Part shown: positions 5,843 through 11,466 of the stretch, piece by piece
How the letters are laid out: the number at the start of each line of letters is the position of its first letter
Numbering within the stretch: the first letter of the stretch is position 1
DNA from: a virus
Length of the DNA stretch: 21,614 nucleotides
Reading direction: 5' to 3' (one strand)
IMG/VR virus record: IMGVR_UViG_3300008448_005397
Location: 1-21,614 of that record
Notes under the pieces: model-generated
Database searches by the model: none
Told to the model about the DNA's origin: nothing
Seen by the model: only the letters and a program-made list of their open reading frames with translations
Made by a program: the position numbers and the translations under genes

Positions 5843-6141
5843 GGCAACGGCCCTCCATTCTCCCACAGCAGCAGATCGGCTCGGAGAGCGTCGTTCTCTC
5901 GCTCTAGTTGGGTGATGCGCTCACGGGCTTCATCCAGCCGCTTGGTCAGCAGTTGAACCTCACGCTTGCGACATCCATCAGATTGACCAGCGCGTTTCCA
6001 TTCGTCTTCGGACAATTCAATATCTTTAACGGTCTTGCATTCGTAGCTTGCAAACCCTCCATCCGACGACCTCAGCAGGTTTCCGCCATGAACCATGACC
6101 GGCGACTCGCAGAATGGGCATTTATCTGGTACGGTATTCAC
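5839..6141 (-). CDS. Zinc-ribbon plus coiled-coil protein
   Basis: A 100-residue protein with a GTG start (6139-6141) preceded by AAGGAGG and overlapping the upstream stop (GTGA). The N-terminus VPDKCPFCESPVMVHGG has a CxxC, and a further Cys (YECKTV) lies about 27 residues later, with C-R near residue 60, giving a partial Lar-type zinc ribbon. The C-terminal half (REVQLLTKRLDEARERITQLE... to LLLWENG) is a clear heptad coiled coil. Lar-like ribbons in phages are linked to restriction alleviation, but similarity here is only to the general CPFC pattern. Confidence 0.6.
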   Translation of the reverse strand: MNTVPDKCPFCESPVMVHGGNLLRSSDGGFASYECKTVKDIELSEDEWKRAGQSDGCRKREVQLLTKRLDEARERITQLERENDALRADLLLWENGGPLP

Positions 6142-6539
6142 GGCTTGGCCTCCTTGGCTTCGAGCCATTTACGCGCTAATCTTGTATCGCAATAAATCTC
6201 CATCTTATCCCCCACCTCCTCCAGCCGCTTGATGCGCTCGTTCATCTCACGCACCACAGCCACTCCTTTCTCGACATCATCGGTTCCTAGCAGTTCGCGG
6301 AACTCCTCGCGGAGATTGTATTGCTGATCAGCCTGTCGTCGCGCTGTGTCGCGCTCTGCGATGAGTAGGCGGATGCGTTCATTGGCCGCGTTGAGTTCGC
6401 GTTCGAGTTGGCGGCACAAATCAGATGCTTGTTCAAACGCAGAGTTCCTGCGGATACCAACAGGAGCGTGTTGCTCCATCATGTCCGTCCTCGGTGTCTC
6501 ACCGATCATTTTCGTGACGTCAGGAATATGATCGCTCAT
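6138..6539 (-). CDS. Larger TPRTD-type coiled-coil protein
   Basis: A 133-residue protein with a strong ribosome-binding site (GAAGGAGG, 5 bases before ATG). It carries GETPRTDMMEQ at about residues 13-23, then ASDLCRQLERELNAANERIRLL and a long charged helix to about 115, and a C-terminal REMNERIKRLEEVGDKM segment. This is the same TPRTD plus (Q)LEREL organisation as the proteins at 5416-5610 and 556-762, but longer. Mostly helical and probably an elongated dimer. It overlaps both neighbours by 4 bases. Unknown role. Confidence 0.6.
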   Translation of the reverse strand: MSDHIPDVTKMIGETPRTDMMEQHAPVGIRRNSAFEQASDLCRQLERELNAANERIRLLIAERDTARRQADQQYNLREEFRELLGTDDVEKGVAVVREMNERIKRLEEVGDKMEIYCDTRLARKWLEAKEAKP

Positions 6540-6673
6540 TTCGCCTCCTTCTTATCCATCCACTCACGGATTATCCGGTCAATTTGGTGGTTCATTTTGA
6601 GTCCCTCTCGTTTGCACAGTTCTTTCAATCGAACGTGCGTTGTCTCGGTGATAAATACAGTTTTCGATTTCAC
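6536..6673 (-). CDS. Arc-like ribbon-helix-helix protein
   Basis: A 45-residue protein with a GTG start (6671-6673) overlapping the stop of the lysozyme-like gene (GTGA). The open frame extends upstream, but only this start avoids a long overlap. It shows a strand (KTVFIT), helix 1 (THVRLKELCKREGLK) and helix 2 (NHQIDRIIREWMDKK), the minimal RHH fold of Arc and ParG-type DNA binders. Expected to be a dimer contacting DNA through the KTVFIT ribbon. It could repress this small-gene operon; no operator was tied to it. Confidence 0.6.
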   Translation of the reverse strand: MKSKTVFITETTHVRLKELCKREGLKMNHQIDRIIREWMDKKEAK

Positions 6674-6996
6674 AGGTGCTTTTTGACTTTGTTCCAGTAA
6701 TTGACGGTCACTGACTTCCGGTGACCAGTCGGGCCACCGTTCCAAATTCTCGCTGCTTCTTCGTTGGTCTTACCGGCAGCGTATCGGCTCAGATAGATCT
6801 CACAAACTCGACGAGCCGCGATCCGGTTGGTCATCTGCTGGTGGGTGTAGCTGGTGCCAGCGATGCGGTTAGCGTCGATTACAACGCTCTTGTGGATCTG
6901 CAATGCGCCGATGGCTCGTCCACCGTCACCGATTGCCATATCGTTTCCGTTGGACTCCACAGTGATCAGAGCCGCAATAAGTGGCCCAAGATTCAT
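6670..6996 (-). CDS. Lysozyme-like muralytic protein (SLT/transglycosylase fold)
   Basis: A 108-residue protein that is essentially a bare lysozyme-like domain. ITVESNGND places a likely catalytic Glu at residue 14. AIGALQIHKS (28-37) matches the conserved G-x-x-Q-I motif that follows it, and AARIWNGGP (81-89) matches the third block of the family. No signal peptide or cell-wall-binding domain is visible, so it would need a holin to reach the murein, as a canonical endolysin does. A role as virion-associated hydrolase is less likely given its position among non-structural genes. It overlaps the upstream gene by ATGA and the downstream one by GTGA. The holin-like genes lie about 14 kb upstream. 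Confidence 0.75.
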   Translation of the reverse strand: MNLGPLIAALITVESNGNDMAIGDGGRAIGALQIHKSVVIDANRIAGTSYTHQQMTNRIAARRVCEIYLSRYAAGKTNEEAARIWNGGPTGHRKSVTVNYWNKVKKHL

Positions 6997-7187
6997 CGGA
7001 GACCTTTCAGCCAGACAGCGGCTTTGTGTTGGATAATCTCTTCGGCTTCCAGCAACCGTCCGCTCTCGTCGGAAATTCCGATTAGCTCAATGGTATGGTT
7101 CCAGACGTCTCTAGCGCGGAGAGCCTCTTCAATGCTGCGGTGAATGCTTAGGACTTTGTTGTCCTTATTTCGGCAATGGTACTTCAT
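6993..7187 (-). CDS. Small hypothetical protein
   Basis: A 64-residue protein: a short strand pair (KYHCRNKDNKVLSIH), a long helix (SIEEALRARDVWNHTIELIGI) and a second helix (RLLEAEEIIQHKAAVWLKGL). Its start lacks a Shine-Dalgarno and instead carries the leader CCATCAAATACCATG, shared exactly with the gene at 7711. It overlaps the lysozyme-like gene by 4 bases and may head its translational chain. Family not recognised. Confidence 0.5.
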   Translation of the reverse strand: MKYHCRNKDNKVLSIHRSIEEALRARDVWNHTIELIGISDESGRLLEAEEIIQHKAAVWLKGLR

Positions 7188-7213
7188 GGTATTTGATGGG
7201 TGTTGATGGTTTT

Positions 7214-7234
7214 GAGCGTTTAACGTATGCGCTC
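7214..7234. repeat. Short inverted repeat in the 7188-7247 gap
   Basis: GAGCG (7214-7218) and CGCTC (7230-7234) form a 5-base inverted repeat with an 11-base loop in a 60-base gap between two small genes. No T-run follows on the minus strand, so it is a weak terminator candidate. It contains GAGCGTT, a half-match to the operator-like motif described for 8218-8234. Low confidence. Confidence 0.2.
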
Positions 7235-7247
7235 CCCACGATTTGAA

Positions 7248-7496
7248 CTACGACAACCAATGCTTCTCTTGAATTGGTTGGTCTTGATCCAGTTGGAAAT
7301 GATGGGCAGATCCACCGTCAATGAAGCTGAACTTCAACGATGGGCCACCATACCACCCCATGATCGGGCAGAAGGTGTTGGTGGTGCGAGTGATTCCAGA
7401 AACAATCTGGGTGCTTGATTCAAGCGGTCCACGCTGGACCCTGACGAGATCTCCAACCTCAATGTCAGAGAACGATTCGGCGTCTTTGAATTGCAT
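7248..7496 (-). CDS. Small beta-rich hypothetical protein
   Basis: An 82-residue protein starting MQFKDAESFSDIEVGDLVRVQRGP. The 'sdIevGDlVrV' opening with later strands (STQIVSGITRTTNTF, SLKFSFIDGG) suggests a small SH3-like or beta-barrel fold. The C-terminus is polar (QLDQDQPIQEKHW). The ATG at 7494-7496 lies 11 bases from the upstream stop. No family identified; it sits in the accessory small-gene stretch. Confidence 0.5.
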   Translation of the reverse strand: MQFKDAESFSDIEVGDLVRVQRGPLESSTQIVSGITRTTNTFCPIMGWYGGPSLKFSFIDGGSAHHFQLDQDQPIQEKHWLS

Positions 7497-7507
7497 ACGC
7501 TATTGGA

Positions 7508-7711
7508 TTACTTGTTGCGGCTGGCGTTGAGCATCTTCGCTTTGTAAGAAGCTTCGCTGAGGCTGTTATTCCCAGCAATGTAGTCGCAGACAAAACCAAG
7601 CTTCTCTTGATCCGTCAGATTTTCAGATCGAACGATGCGGAGCATCCAAAACTGACCAACTTTGCACAGCTTGTTGAGGTGAGGTTGAATTACGGATTCT
7701 ACAGTGTTCAT
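7508..7711 (-). CDS. Small helical hypothetical protein
   Basis: A 67-residue, mostly helical protein (ESVIQPHLNKLCKVGQFWML, then LTDQEKLGFVCDYIAGNNSLSEAS). Translation starts at an ATG with no Shine-Dalgarno but with the leader CCATCAAATACCATG, which is repeated before the gene at 7187. I recognise no domain. It is separated from the upstream gene by a 61-base gap with a short GC-rich inverted repeat. Confidence 0.5.
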   Translation of the reverse strand: MNTVESVIQPHLNKLCKVGQFWMLRIVRSENLTDQEKLGFVCDYIAGNNSLSEASYKAKMLNASRNK

Positions 7712-7737
7712 GGTATTTGATGGTATGAGTTAGAGTT

Positions 7738-7756
7738 GCGCGTTGGAGAGTCGCGC
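7738..7756. terminator. GC-rich hairpin after the 7773-8168 gene
   Basis: GCGCG (7738-7742) and CGCGC (7752-7756) can pair around a 9-base loop, 17 bases past the stop of the 7773-8168 gene on the minus strand. No clear T-run follows, so it would be a weak or factor-assisted terminator, or only a pause site. It occupies most of the 7712-7772 gap. Confidence 0.25.
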
Positions 7757-7772
7757 CCCTCTTTGTGAATGT

Positions 7773-8168
7773 TTATCCAGCGATCATTCCAGCGTTGGCG
7801 ATCACTCGGCGGGACTTGTTTTCCTTCTTGGCCAACCCGATCTGCTTGAGGTTGTCGGCTTGGTCGAGATCCGAAACCTCACCATCCTTCATGGGAACAA
7901 GAACCTTAAACGGAGAATCGCTCATCATGGAGCCGAACGGGTAGAACTTGTGCAGAAGGTTAAGGTTCTCGCTGACGCTGTTGATGACGTACCAGATCTG
8001 GTTGGTCTCGTCGGAGAAGATCGCCACCAGCTTCAACCGCTGATCGAGTTCCATGATGCGGATGGTCTGGCGAGCGTCGGCCTCGTTGTAGCTCAGGTCC
8101 ATTCCAGTCGCTGCGACGGCTTCGGTCAGGTTGGAGTAGCGGTTGCTGATCTTGATCGTGTTGTTCAT
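7773..8168 (-). CDS. Hypothetical protein, own promoter likely
   Basis: A 131-residue protein. The ATG at 8166-8168 is chosen because GGAA lies 8 bases upstream and the residues further upstream look non-coding. The sequence is mixed alpha/beta (RLKLVAIFSDETNQIWYVINS, NLNLLHKFYPFGSMM, FKVLVPMKDGEVSDL) with a basic C-terminus (KKENKSRRVIANAG). No motif is recognised. Unlike most genes here it is not coupled to its neighbour: a 202-base gap with a hairpin element and a promoter-like site precedes it, so it may be separately regulated and strongly expressed. Confidence 0.55.
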   Translation of the reverse strand: MNNTIKISNRYSNLTEAVAATGMDLSYNEADARQTIRIMELDQRLKLVAIFSDETNQIWYVINSVSENLNLLHKFYPFGSMMSDSPFKVLVPMKDGEVSDLDQADNLKQIGLAKKENKSRRVIANAGMIAG

Positions 8169-8213
8169 TTTATTCGTTCCGTTTCTCGCGGCTTGATTGC
8201 CGTCGATGGAGAG

Positions 8214-8242
8214 AGTTAAACCCAACGCTCGGTTCTCCGCAA
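8214..8242 (-). promoter_or_regulatory. Promoter-like site with operator-like dyad, copy 2
   Basis: On the minus strand TTGCGG (8237-8242), 17 bases, then TTAACT (8214-8219) resembles a weak sigma70 promoter, about 45 bases before the ATG at 8168. The spacer carries CCCAACGCTCGG (plus strand 8221-8232), which differs by one base from the dyad CCCAACGCTGGG at 11445-11456. Aligned over 29 bases, this region and the site before the gene at 11440 agree at 20 positions, including the spacing. The shared layout is the main evidence. Confidence 0.4.
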
Positions 8243-8294
8243 CAGAAAACTGCAACTTTTTTCACTTCTTCCAAAAAAGCCCGTAAACATTGGG

Positions 8295-8364
8295 GAAAAT
8301 GCGGTGTTTCTTGAGGTGAACCCAACCCGTCATGGGATCTCCCCATGCACCATGCCGCATTTTC
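8295..8364. repeat. Nested-hairpin intergenic element 2
   Basis: The gap 8169-8370 holds a 70-base palindromic element. Outer arms GAAAATGCGG (8295-8304) and CCGCATTTTC (8355-8364) pair perfectly over 10 bases. Inside, CATGGG (8331-8336) pairs with CCCATG (8342-8347) around ATCTC, and GGTG (8315-8318) can extend this by pairing with CACC (8348-8351). With A-runs on the left and T-runs on the right of GC-rich arms, it could stop transcription in both directions, but the interior is long for a simple terminator. A 32-codon frame crosses it (8262-8360) and is not convincing as a gene. Confidence 0.5.
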
Positions 8365-8370
8365 TGAAGG

Positions 8371-8793
8371 TCATTCAGCGTTGATTCTCACGCTGCATCC
8401 AGAGTGCTGCAGAGCGTAAGTCTTCGTCGCTGTGATCTGGTAGACCTGCGAGTCGTCGAGCCAGACCCGCTGAGTGTCGGTGATCGCATCGGTCACCGCT
8501 TTAATGAGGTTGTCCAAGTCTGGCTTTTTTGGGTGCCAGACCGGACTTTTGGGCTTCGGCCATCCATGCTTGTCCAAATGCGCTTTAGGTCGCGGTAGGA
8601 AGAAGTCTAGCTGGAGCCGAATCGGACCCGTCATAAGCGATTCTGGAGCGTTTGCGATGGCTTCCTGACGCACCGCTTGCTTCCAGACGTCTGCGGAATC
8701 TGGAGTGTAGACTCCAGCGTGATTCCCACGGCGGAACGCTTTGACTCGCGGTTGAGCCTTCGGAATTCCTGAGACATGGAAGTCAAGATGCAT
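8371..8793 (-). CDS. rusA: Holliday junction resolvase, RusA family
   Basis: A 140-residue protein of usual RusA length. The N-terminus has a strand (LDFHVSGIPKAQPR), a typical 'G-x-P-x-x-x-x-R' opening. The acidic catalytic block KKPDLDNLIKAVTDAI (residues 89-104) is followed by VWLDDSQV (110-117), which supplies the remaining acidic residues of the metal site. RusA dimers cut Holliday junctions and branched replication intermediates; in phages this supports recombination and packaging-ready DNA. It overlaps the OB-like gene upstream by 11 bases, and ends 7 bases from element 2. Confidence 0.93.
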   Translation of the reverse strand: MHLDFHVSGIPKAQPRVKAFRRGNHAGVYTPDSADVWKQAVRQEAIANAPESLMTGPIRLQLDFFLPRPKAHLDKHGWPKPKSPVWHPKKPDLDNLIKAVTDAITDTQRVWLDDSQVYQITATKTYALQHSGCSVRINAE

Positions 8794-9103
8794 GGCTGAT
8801 CTCGTGGATGCGGCCAGTCACGCGAGGGTTGGCATACCACCAGCCGGTCTGACTCTTATCGGCGGTCGCATCGCAATCACCGTCGAACATGATGTATGTG
8901 CCAGCGACTAGCTGGTCCACGATCTCCATGTCGTCGCGATCGAACGATCGGAACTGGACCCTTTGAGAGTACGGCTTGCCGTTCCCCAACGTGCGCTGCT
9001 CAAACTCAATGACAGCCAGCAGGAAGGTCTTGCCGTCGTCTGTGGTGATGATCTCTGCGTCTCGGTACAACTTGCCGAAACCCCTAGCCCATAAGTGTCT
9101 CAC
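8783..9103 (-). CDS. OB-fold-like single-strand DNA-binding protein
   Basis: A 106-residue protein with a GTG start (9101-9103) overlapping the upstream stop (GTGA). RHLWARGFGKLYRDAEI at the start and the strand series FLLAVIEFEQRT, SQRVQFRSFDRDD, GTYIMFDGDCDAT, WYANPRVTGRI follow the SSB order of a first strand, a beta-hairpin, 'V-x-F-(x)-x-F' and a 'v-x-G' strand. There is no acidic C-terminal tip, unlike host-type SSB; that tip is instead present on the protein at 785-1072. Its place between MazG-like/recombination genes and rusA supports a DNA-metabolism role. Confidence 0.65.
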   Translation of the reverse strand: MRHLWARGFGKLYRDAEIITTDDGKTFLLAVIEFEQRTLGNGKPYSQRVQFRSFDRDDMEIVDQLVAGTYIMFDGDCDATADKSQTGWWYANPRVTGRIHEISHAS

Positions 9104-9534
9104 AGCGTGTACCCTCCCAAGCGAGCCGGTGAGTAGGACGGAGACTTCACGATCTTACCGTCACTTCGACGGACAATGTGCCGGTTGTCTCCAACGCGAG
9201 TGGACCGGCAGTCAGCAGGGATGGAGTCGATCTCGTCGTCAGACCAGCACTTGCTCATGTTGGAGCGGTGGATCTCGCAGAAGGCAGCATCGACTTGATG
9301 CGGAGAGAATCCAGCAGCGAGCGCGGCTCCATAGACGACGTAAAGCAGATCCCCAACTGCGTCGAGGTACTCGGTTTTATCGGTAGCCTCATTGAGTTCT
9401 TGGGCTTCTTCGTCGATCAGTCGATACCGGAGATTTTGCGTCACGGGATCTGGCATGACTGGAGTGGCTGGAACATACTGCTGGAATGTTCGCATAAATT
9501 CGCGGACCAATTCCATTGGGTGGGTCTGGTTCAT
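9100..9534 (-). CDS. MazG-like nucleotide pyrophosphohydrolase
   Basis: A 144-residue protein. The ATG at 9532-9534 overlaps the nuclease stop by 4 bases (ATGA), so it is preferred to the longer frame. LIDEEAQELNEA (39-50) supplies the EExxE metal motif and YLDAVGDLLYVVYG (56-69) the second acidic motif, as in all-alpha NTP-PPases of the MazG/PRA-PH group. The C-terminal SDGKIVKSPSYSPARL is typical of phage members. These enzymes release pyrophosphate from (d)NTPs. In phage the role could be nucleotide-pool or (p)ppGpp-related; the substrate cannot be told from sequence. Confidence 0.85.
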   Translation of the reverse strand: MNQTHPMELVREFMRTFQQYVPATPVMPDPVTQNLRYRLIDEEAQELNEATDKTEYLDAVGDLLYVVYGAALAAGFSPHQVDAAFCEIHRSNMSKCWSDDEIDSIPADCRSTRVGDNRHIVRRSDGKIVKSPSYSPARLGGYTL

Positions 9535-10634
9535 TTGATTCTGGTCAGTGTGGGTTGAGAGGCTTTCGATTCGATACATCCGTCGAGCAGAACCGTAAGC
9601 TTTGCGTCGAGTTCTTTTCCTTTGGTTTCGGTTGCCACTTTCAACGCATCTTTGAGCTTCGTTTTGTTGATCGTTATGGCTGGCATGATGTCCTCGTAAG
9701 TCCCGCCACTTTCGATAAATCGAAGGTAAACGGTCTCGGTGTCTTTGATGGTCTCACGCACTGCACCTTCCTTCAGCGTCCACCCTTCGATTGCATCTCC
9801 TTCGGAGAGCCTCCGTCGGGCCTCAGTTCGGCAAGCCTCAATGACAGCTTCCGCTTGCGCTGCACGGTCCAAGAACGCTGCAAGAGTCTGGTTGGTCAGT
9901 GTGGCGGCTATAGCGTCTGGCGTTATGCCTTCTGGCGCATTGGTGAGCGGACCAGCAACGGCCAACTCTCGCGCTTCGGGACAGAACGGTTTCCCTTTGC
10001 AGTACCGGCAAGCGGACTCGGATGGAGTGCGCGGATGCCCAATCTTCTGGATCTGCTCCATCAGATCAGCAGACTCAGCAATTGCGTTGCGGATATCTTG
10101 CGACTCATAGACTGCGACACTCGGCAGTCCTGCAAGAGGCTGCACAATTGCCACAGTGATCCGGTCAAACGTGAACCCAAAGTTCTCGTCGAGCAGAGCG
10201 ACAAGACAGCGCAACTGGAGGTTCTCGGCAGCGTTCTCAACGGCACCGCGACCAGACTTGTAGTCGATGATCAGGCCAGCAGAGCCGACAACGTAGATGA
10301 CATCCGGTTTTCCGCTCCACAGTTTGACTCCACGGTCGTCGATGGACCACAGACGCTTCTCGCGCCACACATTCGGCTCTTCGGTGGCTTCTGGGAACGT
10401 CGCTTTGACCAACTCCAGCTCCTGCTCTCTGCAACGGTCAATCGTCCACGTCTCGTCTGAGGTCAGATTCTCAACTGGCTCCAGCGCAAGAGCGGCGTGG
10501 ATGCGGTTTCCAACGGTCGCGTCATTCGTTGCTGCTCCTTCTGCAATCTGCTTTTCAAGCTGCCAGCTACCGAGACAAGCAGCATATCGGCTCGCAGACG
10601 ATGCAGACGGCAAACCTAAGCGTTCGTCACTCAT
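9531..10634 (-). CDS. PD-(D/E)XK nuclease, RecB/Cas4-like
   Basis: A 367-residue protein. The ATG at 10632-10634 is chosen because the domain begins there; residues upstream are an Arg/Ser-rich readthrough of the recT frame. Visible active-site elements: GNRIH (His46), GKPDVIYV (Asp111), IIDYKSG (Asp124, Lys126) and LQL (Gln140), the RecB-type order. Cys20, Cys209, Cys212 and Cys218 fit the four-cysteine iron-sulphur cluster of AddB/Cas4-type nucleases. Likely a DNA exonuclease that makes 3' single strands for the RecT protein just upstream in the same operon. It overlaps recT by 8 bases. Confidence 0.88.
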   Translation of the reverse strand: MSDERLGLPSASSASRYAACLGSWQLEKQIAEGAATNDATVGNRIHAALALEPVENLTSDETWTIDRCREQELELVKATFPEATEEPNVWREKRLWSIDDRGVKLWSGKPDVIYVVGSAGLIIDYKSGRGAVENAAENLQLRCLVALLDENFGFTFDRITVAIVQPLAGLPSVAVYESQDIRNAIAESADLMEQIQKIGHPRTPSESACRYCKGKPFCPEARELAVAGPLTNAPEGITPDAIAATLTNQTLAAFLDRAAQAEAVIEACRTEARRRLSEGDAIEGWTLKEGAVRETIKDTETVYLRFIESGGTYEDIMPAITINKTKLKDALKVATETKGKELDAKLTVLLDGCIESKASQPTLTRIK

Positions 10635-11286
10635 TGGTCGTCTCCTCGGTCGCGGGTTGAGCGTTGGTCTCGACACTGACGCTCGGTATGACAATCGGAG
10701 GCTCGACAGTCGGCTCCAACTTAGAGCGGAAGATGGGCCGAGACGGAGTGACGTTGAGCGCGACTTGCGGGACAGCTTCTTCGTCGTCAGCAATGCCAGA
10801 GAACCCAAACGCAACGCGAGCGCACTGGATCAACGCTTTGTGTCGCAGCATTCGACGAGGGTTGACCTTCCACGGTTCGGTGTTGCGTGAACACTCCGAG
10901 AAGTACTCGGTGACCTCCACCGGATGGGCGCGATTTTTGAGATAGATGGTCGCGGTGACCGAGTGGGTCTTTCCGTCTTTCTCGTCGGTGGTGAACAGAA
11001 TTCCGTCAAACTGCGGATGCCGGTTCATTAGCTTTATCCAGCCATCGACAGAGACGACCGGAGTGATTCCGCCAGAGCGACCGGGGAATGCGTAAATCTC
11101 TTTTGTGAACGGGTTGAGATCGTACTGGTTAGCGACTACCACAAACGCCAAAAGCTCCTCGTTGGTAGCCTTCGGCATCAGTGTCGTGCGGAGTGTATCA
11201 AGCAGACGTGTCGGCTCCACCGAGAACTTGGACGCCATTATCGCGAGCGCGGACTGCTTCTGACTTGGGATCAACTCTTGTTTCAT
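10627..11286 (-). CDS. RecT/Bet-family single-strand annealing protein
   Basis: A 219-residue protein. The Bet-like core is clear: MASKFSVEPTRLLDTL, then NEELLAFVVVANQYDLNPF and TKEIYAFPGRSGGITPVVSVDGW, followed by IKLMNRHPQFDGI. It anneals complementary strands and would work with the nuclease encoded next. The ATG at 11284-11286 is preferred because AAAGAAG lies just before it; an internal ATG (11236-11238) is an alternative. The C-terminal 60 residues are Pro/Thr/Glu-rich and probably disordered. It overlaps the zinc-ribbon frame by up to 89 bases. Confidence 0.93.
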   Translation of the reverse strand: MKQELIPSQKQSALAIMASKFSVEPTRLLDTLRTTLMPKATNEELLAFVVVANQYDLNPFTKEIYAFPGRSGGITPVVSVDGWIKLMNRHPQFDGILFTTDEKDGKTHSVTATIYLKNRAHPVEVTEYFSECSRNTEPWKVNPRRMLRHKALIQCARVAFGFSGIADDEEAVPQVALNVTPSRPIFRSKLEPTVEPPIVIPSVSVETNAQPATEETTNE

Positions 11287-11440
11287 AGGTCTTCTTTGGC
11301 CTTCCACCGCGCTTTCCATTCGCACGGGCAGTTTTGGCCTTTGCCGGTGAAGATTTCCGCCCCATCTCCTGCGCGATCTCGCGAAGGCTAACGGCAAAGA
11401 TATGCTGACAGGACGGACATTTCATCGGCTGGACAGACAT
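11198..11440 (-). CDS. Small zinc-ribbon and basic-motif protein
   Basis: An 80-residue frame. MKCPSCQHIF gives one CxxC near the start, and KTARANGKRGGRPKK (about 36-50) is a common Lys/Arg/Gly motif of phage and bacterial DNA-associated proteins. With only one CxxC, zinc binding would need a partner or dimer. The last part overlaps recT by 89 bases, which is unusual here, so the 3' end may be an artefact or the proteins may be coupled. It is the first gene after the tail module and its ATG abuts an operator-like dyad. Confidence 0.5.
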   Translation of the reverse strand: MSVQPMKCPSCQHIFAVSLREIAQEMGRKSSPAKAKTARANGKRGGRPKKTYETRVDPKSEAVRARDNGVQVLGGADTSA

Positions 11441-11466
11441 TTATCCCAACGCTGGGTTTCCGTCAA
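11438..11466 (-). promoter_or_regulatory. Promoter-like site with operator-like dyad, copy 3
   Basis: On the minus strand TTGACG (11461-11466), 17 bases, then TAAATG (11438-11443). The spacer contains CCCA and TGGG arms (11445-11448, 11453-11456) around ACGC. The dyad and spacing match the site at 8214-8242. The -10-like hexamer overlaps the ATG of the 80-residue gene, so a transcript from here would be leaderless for it, or would mainly serve recT. It marks the switch from structural to recombination genes, a natural place for control. Confidence 0.4.

Noticed and set aside
8262-8360. A 32-codon minus-strand frame (starts MRHGAWGDPM) through element 2
   Set aside because: Its start codon lies within the outer arm, and the nested pairing explains the sequence better. 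Conservation of the peptide in relatives would reopen the question.
9516-10460. A 314-codon plus-strand open frame
   Set aside because: It lies wholly antisense to the nuclease gene, whose minus-strand product has clear catalytic motifs. The plus product is Arg/Ser/Cys-rich with no domain, as expected for a shadow frame.
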